Source: Sycon ciliatum (taxonomy: Eukaryota; Porifera; Calcarea; Leucosolenida; Sycettidae). Taken from it: a stretch of 64,000 bases of DNA. This document shows, in pieces, positions 42,997 through 54,082 of the stretch. A program made the translations under genes and the position numbers. The notes below the pieces were generated by a model that had not been told where the DNA came from, made no database searches, and was given only the letters and a program-made list of their open reading frames with translations. How positions within the stretch are numbered: the stretch's first letter is position 1; each line of letters starts with the position of its first letter. The stretch spans positions 41,657,208-41,721,207 of the forward strand of contig NC_088646.1 of the NCBI RefSeq assembly GCF_964019385.1, written 5' to 3'.

Positions 42997-43906
42997 CGTA
43001 GTGTTGCTTTTTAATTTTAATCTTGCCCGTAAAACGTCTCGGCTTCCTCCGGAAAGCCTCACGAGTGCTGGACTCCAGGTGCCGTGGAGTGATATACAAG
43101 GGCTTTGTCCGCCCGGTTTTGGAGCACGGCATGCTCGTGTGGATGAGCGCTGCACCCACCACTCTGGCTCGCCTCACTGCCATCCAACGCCGTGGCCTTC
43201 ACCTAATCGGTGATGGAGCCTACCTCCCTAGCTTGGACATCCGCAGAAAGGTCGGAGCACTCTGCTTTCTCTACAAGCTCCACTTTTCAACTGGCCCAGA
43301 CATGCTTCTCACCCTTCTTCCACCCCGAGCGACCAACACATCACGCCATAGCCGACGCACACAAAAGCATCCCTCACACCAGTTTCAGCTCACTTCCACT
43401 CTTCCGCCCAGAGCACGGAATAATGTCCTTCGGTCCTTCCCTGACGCTGTTGTGGAGGTCTGGAACCAGCTCCCGCAGTGCGTTCTGCTGAACCAGCCAA
43501 CAAGAAAAGGACTGCAGACGTTCAAAGAAAAGGTCAACACCCACCTGCGCCTTACCCGCTGGGAGTGGGCAACGGACAGGCTATGAATCAAAGACAAAAG
43601 ACGAAAAAAAGCTCTAACTCTGTTCCCTCCTCCATTCACTTCGTTGACTCTCTGATAACTTCTTATTGTGCATACTTTTCCCCGTAATCCCCAGTTATCT
43701 ACCCCCCCCCCCCTGCGTATTTTCTGTAATCTTTTGCTTTTGTGGAGCGCTTGGGTTACAATGAAGCCGAGACCCTATGGTCGGTCAAGCTGCCCCTGCC
43801 TCCCCCCCCCCCCCACTCCTGCCATTCCATATGTCCCATCGCTGCCTTGCTGCTTTGTGCCGTCAAATGGTGTGTGTTTTTTTGTAAAAAAAAAAAAAAA
43901 AAAAAA
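42997..43906 (+). mobile_element. 5'-truncated LINE with poly(A), second LINE family
   Basis: Flanked by ACTTA (41229-41233, left of the Harbinger, and 43907-43911 after a 23-nt A run). The Harbinger element used the TTA of this left junction as its target and so inserted later. A poly-C tract lies at 43806-43815. Confidence 0.7.
43023..43586 (+). pseudogene. C-terminal domain of a LINE RT polyprotein
   Basis: 187 codons starting within the domain: GVIYKGFVRPVLEHGMLVW, LTAIQRRGLHLIG, ARNNVLRSFPDAVVEVWNQLP. This is the conserved C-terminal region after the RT of APE-type LINEs. The RT itself is missing because of 5' truncation. The GTG or CCC start has no meaning. Confidence 0.7.
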
Positions 43907-44002
43907 ACTTAGGCTACGTAAGTCTCTACGTAATTAAGGTGCTCGGTACATGTATTAGATCTACCAACGCTTGGTAGCCGCGTGCTGTGCACTTTCACGG
44001 CG

Positions 44003-44016
44003 GACATTGTGTTGCA
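44003..44016. repeat. Target-site duplication, left copy (pair 60700-60713)
   Basis: GACATTGTGTTGCA occurs at both ends of the 16.7-kb compound insertion. The left arm shows the same sequence only once, interrupted by a MITE. Confidence 0.85.
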
Positions 44017-46324
44017 CACGGGCAAGACTGGTGCAGCTATGCGCATGCTGAAAGAGACACCCGACAGTGGCCCCATGCGTCTGGATGATAAAGTTGGCAA
44101 TCAAACTGTCCGTGACATCCTAAAGGACAAACATCCTGCCGCTCAGCCAGTCGACCTGTCAGCTGTGATGGACGGACCAGTGCCCCCCACACCTCACCAC
44201 ATTATGTTCGCTGCCCTGGATCGAACTATGATCCGGAAGGCTGCCCTGCAGACAGAAGGAGCTGCTGGCCCATCAGGCATGGACGCATCTGGGTGGCGAC
44301 GGATGTGCTCAGCTTTCGGCCAAAACTCAGACCAGCTCTGCGATGCCGTAGCATCATGTGCAAGAAGACTCGCAACCTCCGCGGTGGACCCGGCTGCACT
44401 GGAAGCCTATGTGGCGTGCCGACTCATGGCGCTCGACAAGCAGCCAGGCGTCAGACCCATTGGGATCGGCGAGGTCGTTCGAAGGATAGTTGGAAAAGCC
44501 ATTCTCTACATCACCGGGCCTGCAGTTGAAGCCGCGACCGGTTGCACCCAGCTGTGCGCAGGCCAGGAAGGAGGCATCGAAGCAGCCGTACACGCCATGC
44601 ACACTGCCTTCGCCGACGAGGCAACAGAGGGTGCCTTGTTTGCCGACGCTTCCAATGCATTTAATCGCATCAACCGGGACGTGTGCCTGCGCAATGTCCA
44701 ATGCCTGTGTCCTGAGCTGGCGACAAGTCTTGTCAACACATACCGAAGCCCTGCCCAGCTATTTGTGGATGGCGAGACAGTGTGGTCTTGTGAGGGCACC
44801 ACCCAAGGGGACCCGCTCGCCATGGCCATATACGCTATCGCCACAATCCCCCTCATTGAAGAATGCCGTAGCAGTGGAGCCACCCAGAGTTGGTACGCCG
44901 ATGACGCTACAGCAGCGTCAACACTGCTGCCACTTCGCCACTGGTGGGACATCCTATCGCAGCGCGGTGAGGCCTATGGATACTTCCTCAACCCGGAGAA
45001 ATCCGTACTACTAGTGAAGCCTGCACATCTCGAGCGTGCCACTGAATTGTTTGCTGACACACGTATCCAAGTCCGCTCAGATGGGTACCGACATCTAGGT
45101 GCAGCACTCGGCACCCCGGAATTTGTAGCGGCTTATGTCACGGGCAAGGTGAACACATGGCGCAAGGAGGTTGACAAGCTGTCTACATTTGCCCACTCCC
45201 AGCCGCATGCAGCGTATTCCACCTTTACGCACGGTCTACGGCATCGCTGGGCATTTGTTGCCAGGACTGTACCCAACACAGCTACCCTGCTGGAGCCCTT
45301 GGAGCAGGCGGTTGTACACCTGCTACTCCCAGCCCTCCTCGGTCGCACCTCTCCAGGCTCTGCCGAACGGAAGATCCTGGCTCTACCATGTCGCTTGGGT
45401 GGCCTGGGACTAATCATCGTCTCTTCGTTAGCAGAACAGTTCCATTCATCCTGCCACATCACCCAAACGCTGGTTGAGGGAATCCTCTCTGGCATGTCCT
45501 ATCTGCCCGACGTCACGCAGCTTACGCTGCACAGGAAGTCCGAAGTCCGCAGCCGACAGCGGAATAAGGAGTCAACCATCGCCAAGGATGTCGTCTCAGC
45601 CGCTTCACAGGAATTGCAGCGTTGTGTGGAGCTTGCTTCGCTGAAGGGGGCCTCCAATTGGCTCACGTGCCGGCCACTGAAAGTCCACGGCTTTTCCCTC
45701 AGCAAGGCTGGCTTTCGCGACGCCATCCATGTTCGCTATGGCTGGGTCCCCCCAATGCTGCCGTCCGCCTGCGTCTGTGGTCGGGCATTCAGCACCGCGC
45801 ATGCCATGTCGTGCCCTATTGGAGGGTATCCGTCACTCCGGCATAACGAGCTGCGAGACATCACCGCCTCACTGCTTTCACGCGTCGCACATGACGTAAG
45901 TGTGGAGCCGTCTCTCCAGCCACTTTCCGGGGAACGGATGAGGTATCGTGCTGCAATCAGCGAGGATGGCGCCCGCCTAGATGTTGCTGCCAGCGGGGTG
46001 TGGGGCGGCCGTTTCGAGAGGACATTCTTTGATGTCCGGGTATTTAACCCTTTTGTCCGATCGAACACCGCTCCCTCCCTCAACAGCACGTTCACTAAGC
46101 ACGAGAAGGAGAAACGGCGACACTATGAAGAGCGTGTTAGGGAAGTAGAGAAGGCATCGTTCGTCCCCTTGGTGTTTTGCGCCTCCGGTGGTCAAGGCAA
46201 GGCTGCCTCTGCTTTCCTCAAGCGCATTGCATCAATGCTGGCCGAGAAGCGGAAGGAACCGTTCTCCATGGTGATGGCTCACCTCCGTTGCCGCCTAGGG
46301 TTTGCCCTCATGCCCTCAGGTTAA
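44017..46324 (+). CDS. Reverse transcriptase with C-terminal zinc-cluster and nuclease-like region (copy B, 5'-truncated)
   Basis: About 769 codons without a stop. The frame is open from 43982, but 43982-44016 belong to the flank, so the real start is lost. Order: fingers (IRKAALQTEGAAGPSGMDA), motif A LFADASNAFNRIN (near 44641), motif B EGTTQGDPLAMA (44795), motif C WYADDATAA (44891), thumb, then CVCGRAFSTAHAMSC (45770) and DGARLDVAASG...RTFFDVRVF (45965-46040). The CxC-H-C plus D...D-x-R arrangement resembles the CCHC and PD-(D/E)XK endonuclease of R2-type LINEs, but lysine is replaced by arginine. No APE domain is seen. Function would be target-primed reverse transcription. The clade is uncertain. 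Confidence 0.72.
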
Positions 46325-46347
46325 CCCTCACCTCGCGAAAAGCTGTA

Positions 46348-47055
46348 ATGTCGAAAGTTATGAAAAAGTTTGCTCGTAAGGTGGCCTCCCCTCTCCACGC
46401 TGGCCGTGGAAGGGAAGGTTCGCCACCTAGTTCAGAGAGTGATATCACAGTAGATGCGTCTCCCCCTGCTCCAGGTACAAGCATTGGACAAAAACGTAGA
46501 GCTGAGAGCCCGACGGAGAGTCTCGCCCCGAGTGACACTGAAGTCAGACAAACAGGTGCAGAGAAATCCGTTAAGAAACAGCACGCCTGCACCGCTCCAA
46601 GTGCAGCCCTGTGCGTCGGGCCTGTGAACGCTGGTGGTGACGGCCAGAGCATCACTGTAGAGATGAGAGACATGTTTGAAAATTTCCGTCATGAACTTCG
46701 AACGGAGCTGAAGACAATCGTGACAGACAGCATTGCCGAGACCATCGGACAACGTCTGGACAGCCTCGAAGTCGTCGTGAACGAGCAGCGCCAGGACATC
46801 AACCGCCTGTCAGCGGAGAACCGGCGCTTGAAAGCCGCTATCGAAAAATGTACTGAAGATGTTGTAATCTCAGAGAATGGCGCCAAGTCCGCCATTGCGG
46901 AAGTAAAGCAGACAGTCGCCACCTTCACTGCCAGACATCCTGTCGCCAACCTCACCAGCCCAAATCCAGCTGGAAATGCCATACAGGGCACCTCGGAGGC
47001 AACACTGCTTGACCTCGTGGCTGAAGCCACGGATATGATAAAAGCAGCAGAGTGA
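46348..47055 (+). CDS. LINE ORF1, first part: coiled-coil protein
   Basis: 235 residues from ATG at 46348. A basic, serine/proline-rich N-terminus is followed by a heptad-patterned region (about residues 105-190; RLDSLEVVVNEQRQDINRLS) typical of ORF1 proteins that trimerise and bind RNA. The frame ends at TGA (47053-47055), which overlaps the frame of the next segment. The downstream segment would normally be part of the same protein. The upstream open frame back to 46177 is in a different frame of copy B and not part of this gene. Confidence 0.65.
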   Translation: MSKVMKKFARKVASPLHAGRGREGSPPSSESDITVDASPPAPGTSIGQKRRAESPTESLAPSDTEVRQTGAEKSVKKQHACTAPSAALCVGPVNAGGDGQSITVEMRDMFENFRHELRTELKTIVTDSIAETIGQRLDSLEVVVNEQRQDINRLSAENRRLKAAIEKCTEDVVISENGAKSAIAEVKQTVATFTARHPVANLTSPNPAGNAIQGTSEATLLDLVAEATDMIKAAE

Positions 47056-47480
47056 ACAACATCGTGCTACGCGGCCTTTTGGAGAGCCCCTCCGAAGACC
47101 TACCTGCCATAATCAGCACCTTGGCTCCGCAAGTTGCCCCCGGGGACATCCTGTCTGCGACGCGCATCGGTCAGTTACACAGTAACAGCACTGGTGCTGT
47201 CACGACTTCAGCTCGTCTAGTGCGAGCTGTGCTGGCTCCCACCACCAAAGCACAGCTAATGCGCCACAAAACGCAGGCCAAGCACAAAGGCGAGAACGTC
47301 TATATTCAGCACGATTTAACCCGCCAGGAACAGGCAAGACGAAAAGAGCTGGTTCCCAAGTTCCGTGCTCTGAGAAGCAAAGGCGTCAAATGCCACCTTC
47401 CACGTGATGCCATTACACTGAACGGTAAACACTTGACATCCCAGGACATTGCCCGCCTCCTGACCACACAGAGGCAATAG
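47056..47480 (+). pseudogene. LINE ORF1, second part: RRM-like nucleic-acid-binding region, shifted frame
   Basis: The frame is -1 relative to 46348-47055 and is entered at the GTGA overlap (47052-47055). It begins NNIVLRGLLE, like the start of the RRM of LINE ORF1 proteins, followed by ILSATRIGQL and a basic C-terminal region (RQEQARRKELVPKFRALRSK). It ends with TAG (47478-47480). The shift is either a one-base mutation or programmed; a mutation is likelier. Confidence 0.6.
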
Positions 47481-49583
47481 GAAACAGCCCGGGCATCCCC
47501 AACACCACACAAGAGATCTGCAACTGCTACGGCTACCACTACTGCACCGTCTACCAGCACGATCAGTATTGCTCATTTATCACCAGCATCAACAGCTACA
47601 ACTCGAAAGCTAAGTATTGCTCATATTAATGTATGTAGTCTTTATAATAAATTGCATGAGATCAAATCACTTCTACATGCTCATAATATTGATGTATTGA
47701 CCCTCACTGAAACATGGTTGACCGACACTGTTCCTGATAACTGTATAAACATACCGAACTACACCGTGCACAGACAGGACAGGCAGACTGGGAGAGGAGG
47801 CGGTGCCTGCATGTATGTTAGAGATGAGTATGATAATCGGAGATTACACCACTCCTCAGACGTGGAAGTTCTTGCTGTGCAGATAAATGTATGCCAACAA
47901 CCATTGACCATATTCGGCGTTTACCGAGCGCCAGCGGTACCTGTAAGCTTCTGGTCGATCCTCACTGACTTGATCGACGACTCGCTGAGACGTGCACCAG
48001 CCTCCACCTGCTCTATTGTTCTAGGAGATTTCAATGTGAATGTACAAGATCCTAATCATACACACTACTCTCATCTACAAACACTCTGTAGTGATTTCGA
48101 CCTCCGAAATGTTGTCACCTCGCCAACCAGATATCCAAGCGGAACAACGATAGATCTAGTATTAGTACCCAACTCCACTTTCACCACACCACCTGCAGTA
48201 CTCAGCGGGACTGATATTGTCTTCAGTAGTTCGACTGTAATTGCGTGTGATATTTCAGACCATAATCTGGTTCATGTTCATTTCACCGTCCATTCTGATG
48301 CTCAGCCACACCAGACGAGTAGACAAATACAGATACGCAAGCCACCAGTTCGGTCTCTGAATATCATAGATTTCCAAGAAACAGCCACTGAGAAAATGTT
48401 CAACCTGTCCCACCACGCTAGTGCCTCATCGCCAGAGTCTCTAAACACACGCATTGTACATTGGCAGACTGCAGTTCAGGGTGCACTAGACGAGCATTGC
48501 CCTGTTAAACGTGTGAATATCAAGAAAGCATACGCTCCAGCCCCATGGATGGATGATGAACTCCGCCTTCTATTGTTTAAGCGCAAACGGGCGCACCGTG
48601 CAATGCTCAGACACCCAGACCAGTCAGATATCGTACAACAGTTTAGAGCACTTCGCAGGCAATGCAAATACCTAACTAGAAAGAAACGGTCGACATACTT
48701 CCAAGAACAACTTGTCTGCCACAGAGGCCACCCAAGAGAACAGTGGGGTATTATAAACAATCTACTTGGCAGAGCTAAAGCAAATCAGGAACCTGCTGCT
48801 AATGTCTCCGACATCACAAAGACATTTGCGAAAGTCGTGAACGATCCCTCGATTTCTGATAGTGCACCTTGCATGCCCCACGGCCCTCTACCTGAATACT
48901 CATTAGCTCAGTTTTCATCAGTCAGTGTTCCGGAAGTGCAATACTACATCCAACGCATGAAAAGCCGTAAAGCCACCGGACCAGACAATGTTCCAGTTGC
49001 TGCTTACAAGTTAATCAACGATGAGATCGCTCCCTCACTATCCAAGTTGTTATCTGAATCTCTGACGTCTGGTGAATTCCCAGCTCCGTACAAGTCAGCC
49101 CATGTTCGCCCCATCCACAAGCGCGGTGATAGGTCGGTCTCCTCCAACTACAGACCAATATCACTGCTCCCCCATATGTCAAAGTTGCTTGAGCACATAG
49201 TGCATGATCAACTCATACGCTACATCCAGAATGCACCACCCGCACTGCAACATCTCCCTGCAGAGCAATTCGCCTACCGCAGAGGCCACTCCTGCGAAGA
49301 CTTGCTGACTTGTGTTACCAACGATTGGATGCTTGCCTTGGACAAGGGTGACTACGTAGTGGCTGCCTTCCTTGATATGTCAAAGGCCTTTGACACTGTC
49401 AACCACAACATGTTACTTCAAGAACTACTTGAGATTGGTATTGGCGGAGTCGCTCTGCAATGGTTTCACAGCTACCTTACAAACAGACAACAGTGCGTGG
49501 TCACTAAGACTCAACAAGGGCAACCATACACAAGCAACAGAGGCGTTCCACAAAGGCTCTGTTTTAGGGCCGTTTCTATTTAA
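47481..49583 (+). pseudogene. LINE ORF2, first part: APE endonuclease and RT up to motif B
   Basis: Same frame as the second part of ORF1, separated only by TAG. The APE domain begins KLSIAHINVCSLYNKL (47607) and has TETWL, GGGACMYV, VLGDFNV, TRYPSGTTIDLVL and CDISDHNLVHV, the endonuclease motifs with catalytic E, D, N, D and H. The RT begins near 48950 (RKATGPDNVP, NYRPISLLPHMSKLLE, LDMSKAFDTVNH). An extra A at about 49553 in CCACAAAGG shifts the frame inside motif B (GVPQ-GS). No in-frame ATG precedes the APE domain. Confidence 0.72.
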
Positions 49584-49917
49584 CTTGTCCGTGAGGAAAC
49601 TCCCCGCTGTGCCCAAACACTGCAAAGCCCGTCAATACGCAGATGATGTGTCTTTATACAGGGCGGGGAAGAATGTCCAGAACTTATGCAAAGACCTCAC
49701 AGAGGACATCATCAAAGTAAAGGAATTCTTGGCAACGAGAGGTCTTATGTTGAACTCCTCGAAAACCCAGCTTGTTGTGTTCAGGCCAAAGTCGAAACCT
49801 CTTGACCCCGATGTCAACGTTCAGATTGAAGATGTCACCATCACCCCTAGTGCACACGTGAAATACCTCGGTATAGTTCTTGACGAACATCTCTCCTTTG
49901 GAGTTCACATTGCACAA
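49555..49917 (+). pseudogene. LINE ORF2, second part after the frame shift
   Basis: GSVLGPFLFNL (rest of motif B), then QYADDVSLY (motif C, catalytic DD intact), the RT thumb KTQLVVFRPKS and VKYLGIVLDEHLSF. It is cut at 49917 by the MITE. Confidence 0.7.
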
Positions 49918-49919
49918 TA

Positions 49920-50266
49920 GTCCTTATGCACATTGTACAGATGTACGAAGTTCTGTACTATGGCCGTAGGTGTGTACATACCCGGTTGGGTGTTCATTGT
50001 GTGCTATACATGCGCGTTTGACCCATTTAGCCTCACAATTCATGGCAAACGATCACTTTTCAAGCCTTCTTCACTTTGGGATTGAACTAACGACTAGCTA
50101 GATCTCTGCCGGAAAAAGATTTCGTATGAAATGCCTTCATGGCCCATTTCATAGTGGAAATAGCAGTAAACACAATAGGGTCCTGCACATTCAACACCCA
50201 ACCGGGTCTACGGGATTCTACACGATTATACGGGATTTCGTGCATCTGTACAATGTGCATAAGGCC
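49920..50266. mobile_element. TA-flanked MITE inside LINE ORF2
   Basis: The ends GTCCTTATGCACATTGTAC and GTACAATGTGCATAAGGCC are inverse with one mismatch, flanked by TA (49918-49919 and 50267-50268). 347 bp. ORF2 resumes directly after it. Confidence 0.85.
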
Positions 50267-50268
50267 TA

Positions 50269-50838
50269 TTAGAACGTAAAATAGGCTGTAAGTTAGGAAT
50301 GTTTAGAAAGGTCCGAGACCATTTAACGATCGATGCTAAGAGGGCTTTCTACATCTGTTCCATTCAGTCCATACTTGAGTATGGGTCTAATTCCTTTGCT
50401 CACTGCCTTTCTGCCTCCCTCCATGACCGTGTTGTCCGACTTAGTAATAGAGCGCTGCGTATTGTATTTTGCATGCCCCGTCTATCTGATGTCTCCCTTG
50501 TTCTTGCCCGCTACCATATCATTCCCTTGTCTGTCAGGTACCAATTCAAGCTGTACGTTCTAACGTACCGTGCGCTTCATGATCTGGCTAGTGTCTTTGT
50601 TGCTAACTGTTTCTGTCTCCGCTCTAATTCTACCTGCACTAGTTCTCGCACCCGCTCTCAAGTGTCCTCTTCCCTTGCTCTTCCGACAGCCAAACGTCGC
50701 TATGGTTTATTTTCTGTCACTTTCCTTGGCTCTGACCGCTGGAATGCCCTCCCAGCGGAGGTCCGCTCAAGTTCTTCCTTGCATACCTTCCGTAATTCTG
50801 TTCTTCATTTTTTAGGGTACCCTGTCAAAAGGCCTTAG
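50269..50838 (+). pseudogene. LINE ORF2, C-terminal domain after the MITE
   Basis: Continues with LGMFRKVRDHLTIDAKRAFY, CSIQSILEYGSNSF, VVRLSNRALRIVF, and ends FLGSDRWNALPAEVRSSSSL...VKRP-stop. This is the conserved C-terminal region of APE-type LINEs. Read with the other parts it accounts for the whole of ORF2. Confidence 0.75.
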
Positions 50839-50882
50839 GCCTGTGGGGATTGCCCTATCAAAAATTTAATAATAATAATAAT

Positions 50883-53800
50883 ACGAAGTAGTGGTTGCGA
50901 CTTCGGCGATGATTTGTAAGAAAGGTTTGCTCCCCACACCGGAGCTCGCGCTATTCCGCCGACTTTACTTGACACTTGACTGACTCACGACTGCCATCCA
51001 GAGCACACGAGAAGTCCATCGAACCTTCGACTCGGCAAACCTGCAAGAAAGCACCACTCCCTGCTCAATACACAGTGTTTCGGGGAATTCACCCCTCATC
51101 AGTTGAGCTTGAGTAGGCTGAGGAAGATTGTGCCTGAAGAGCACCACTTATATAGTGCACTCCAGGCACAAACATCACCAGGGATACAAACTTACAGAGA
51201 CGCTCCGCTTCCAGCGCGATAAACACCTCGTGAACACCAGATAGCAGCGTGAGTCAGTGTCGCTCCTGGACGGTGAGACAGACGTCGAGGACCCTCGGTC
51301 ATTCGCAACGCTGTCACCTCCAAACCAACTAGTCGCAAGCCCGCGCTGGGCACAACAGTACGAAGTAGTGGTTGCGACTTCGGCGATGATTTGTAAGAAA
51401 GGTTTGCTCCCCACACCGGAGCTCGCGCTATTCCGCCGACTTTACTTGACACTTGACTGACTCACGACTGCCATCCAGAGCACACGAGAAGTCCATCGAA
51501 CCTTCGACTCGGCAAACCTGCAAGAAAGCACCACTCCCTGCTCAATACACAGTGTTTCGGGGAATTCACCCCTCATCAGTTGAGCTTGAGTAGGCTGAGG
51601 AAGATTGTGCCTGAAGAGCACCACTTATATAGTGCACTCCAGGCACAAACATCACCAGGGATACAAACTTACAGAGACGCTCCGCTTCCAGCGCGATAAA
51701 CACCTCGTGAACACCAGATAGCAGCGTGAGTCAGTGTCGCTCCTGGACGGTGAGACAGACGTCGAGGACCCTCGGTCATTCGCAACGCTGTCACCTCCAA
51801 ACCAACTAGTCGCAAGCCCGCGCTGGGCACAACAGTACGAAGTAGTGGTTGCGACTTCGGCGATGATTTGTAAGAAAGGTTTGCTCCCCACACCGGAGCT
51901 CGCGCTATTCCGCCGACTTTACTTGACACTTGACTGACTCACGACTGCCATCCAGAGCACACGAGAAGTCCATCGAACCTTCGACTCGGCAAACCTGCAA
52001 GAAAGCACCACTCCCTGCTCAATACACAGTGTTTCGGGGAATTCACCCCTCATCAGTTGAGCTTGAGTAGGCTGAGGAAGATTGTGCCTGAAGAGCACCA
52101 CTTATATAGTGCACTCCAGGCACAAACATCACCAGGGATACAAACTTACAGAGACGCTCCGCTTCCAGCGCGATAAACACCTCGTGAACACCAGATAGCA
52201 GCGTGAGTCAGTGTCGCTCCTGGACGGTGAGACAGACGTCGAGGACCCTCGGTCATTCGCAACGCTGTCACCTCCAAACCAACTAGTCGCAAGCCCGCGC
52301 TGGGCACAACAGTACGAAGTAGTGGTTGCGACTTCGGCGATGATTTGTAAGAAAGGTTTGCTCCCCACACCGGAGCTCGCGCTATTCCACCGACTTTACT
52401 TGACACTTGACTGACTCACGACTGCCATCCAGAGCACACGAGAAGTCCATCGAACCTTCGACTCGGCAAACCTGCAAGAAAGCACCACTCCCTGCTCAAT
52501 ACACAGTGTTTCGGGGAATTCACCCCTCATCAGTTGAGCTTGAGTAGGCTGAGGAAGATTGTGCCTGAAGAGCACCACTTATATAGTGCACTCCAGGCAC
52601 AAACATCACCAGGGATACAAACTTACAGAGACGCTCCGCTTCCAGCGCGATAAACACCTCGTGAACACCAGATAGCAGCGTGAGTCAGTGTCGCTCCTGG
52701 ACGGTGAGACAGACGTCGAGGACCCTCGGTCATTCGCAACGCTGTCACCTCCAAACCAACTAGTCGCAAGCCCGCGCTGGGCACAACAGTACGAAGTAGT
52801 GGTTGCGACTTCGGCGATGATTTGTAAGAAAGGTTTGCTCCCCACACCGGAGCTCGCGCTATTCCGCCGACTTTACTTGACACTTGACTGACTCACGACT
52901 GCCATCCAGAGCACACGAGAAGTCCATCGAACCTTCGACTCGGCAAACCTGCAAGAAAGCACCACTCCCTGCTCAATACACAGTGTTTCGGGGAATTCAC
53001 CCCTCATCAGTTGAGCTTGAGTAGGCTGAGGAAGATTGTGCCTGAAGAGCACCACTTATATAGTGCACTCCAGGCACAAACATCACCAGGGATACAAACT
53101 TACAGAGACGCTCCGCTTCCAGCGCGATAAACACCTCGTGAACACCAGATAGCAGCGTGAGTCAGTGTCGCTCCTGGACGGTGAGACAGACGTCGAGGAC
53201 CCTCGGTCATTCGCAACGCTGTCACCTCCAAACCAACTAGTCGCAAGCCCGCGCTGGGCACAACAGTACGAAGTAGTGGTTGCGACTTCGGCGATGATTT
53301 GTAAGAAAGGTTTGCTCCCCACACCGGAGCTCGCGCTATTCCGCCGACTTTACTTGACACTTGACTGACTCACGACTGCCATCCAGAGCACACGAGAAGT
53401 CCATCGAACCTTCGACTCGGCAAACCTGCAAGAAAGCACCACTCCCTGCTCAATACACAGTGTTTCGGGGAATTCACCCCTCATCAGTTGAGCTTGAGTA
53501 GGCTGAGGAAGATTGTGCCTGAAGAGCACCACTTATATAGTGCACTCCAGGCACAAACATCACCAGGGATACAAACTTACAGAGACGCTCCGCTTCCAGC
53601 GCGATAAACACCTCGTGAACACCAGATAGCAGCGTGAGTCAGTGTCGCTCCTGGACGGTGAGACAGACGTCGAGGACCCTCGGTCATTCGCAACGCTGTC
53701 ACCTCCAAACCAACTAGTCGCAAGCCCGCGCTGGGCACAACAGTACGAAGTAGTGGTTGCGACTTCGGCGATGATTTGTAAGAAAGGTTTGCTCCCCACA

Positions 53801-53986
53801 CCGGAGCTCGCGCTATTCCGCCGACTTTACTTGACACTTGACTGACTCACGACTGCCATCCAGAGCACACGAGAAGTCCATCGAACCTTCGACTCGGCAA
53901 ACCTGCAAGAAAGCACCACTCCCTGCTCAATACACAGTGTTTCGGGGAATTCACCCCTCATCAGTTGAGCTTGAGTAGGCTGAGGA
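50883..53986 (-). repeat. 477-bp hammerhead repeat array, left half (about 6.5 units, ribozymes on the minus strand)
   Basis: The period is exactly 477 bp. Units are almost identical; one clear substitution is CCACCGAC for CCGCCGAC at about 52388. It begins directly after (AAT)5 with ACGAAGTAGTGGTTGCGAC and ends GAGTAGGCTGAGGAA at the inversion point. Frames of 60-86 codons repeated in every unit show no known domain, and the repeat is taken as non-coding. Each unit contains one hammerhead motif and one TATATAAG. Confidence 0.95.
51063..51108 (-). ncRNA. Hammerhead self-cleaving ribozyme (type I), minus-strand copies
   Basis: Minus strand 5' to 3': helix I strand GCTCAA, core CTGATGA, helix II GGGG-TGAATT-CCCC, GAAA, short helix III (A-C-A / T-G-T around CTG), cleavage triplet GTA, helix I strand TTGAGC. 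All invariant hammerhead core bases are present and helix I pairs 6 of 6. Predicted cleavage is after the A of GTA. Further minus-strand copies, 477 bp apart: 51540-51585, 52017-52062, 52494-52539, 52971-53016, 53448-53493 and 53925-53970. The very short helix III is typical of hammerheads in animal retroelements, which may act as dimers. Confidence 0.9.
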
Positions 53987-54074
53987 ATCTGGTGTTCACG
54001 AGGTGTTTATCGCGCTGGAAGCGGAGCGTCTCTGTAAGTTTGTATCCCTGGTGATGTTTGTGCCTGGAGTGCAC

Positions 54075-54082
54075 TATATAAG
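54075..54082 (+). promoter_or_regulatory. TATA-like element in each 477-bp unit
   Basis: TATATAAG lies 39 nt upstream of the ribozyme in every unit. It is enclosed by a small inverted repeat (GTGCCTG...CAGGCAC). Its constant position suggests an internal promoter that would start transcripts just before the ribozyme. Function is inferred from position only. Confidence 0.4.

Larger units (their letters stand above)
46336..50882 (+). mobile_element. APE-type LINE (CR1/L2/Jockey-like), near full length, (AAT)n tail
   Basis: Two ORFs are present, with only 12 nt before the first ATG. The 5' end abuts copy B at CCCTCACCT, and the tail is (AAT)5 at 50868-50882. A MITE (49920-50266) interrupts ORF2. 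It is the only LINE here with an ORF1. Copy A1 diverges from copy B at the same base, which suggests a preferred insertion point or a shared 3' UTR boundary. Confidence 0.78.

Noticed and set aside
43023..43200. Complete gene starting at 43023
   Set aside because: It is the interior of a 5'-truncated LINE. No true start codon exists in that frame.
46177..46347. Extended N-terminus of LINE ORF1 from 46177
   Set aside because: This stretch is the other frame of copy B coding sequence. The LINE begins near 46336 and its first ATG is 46348.
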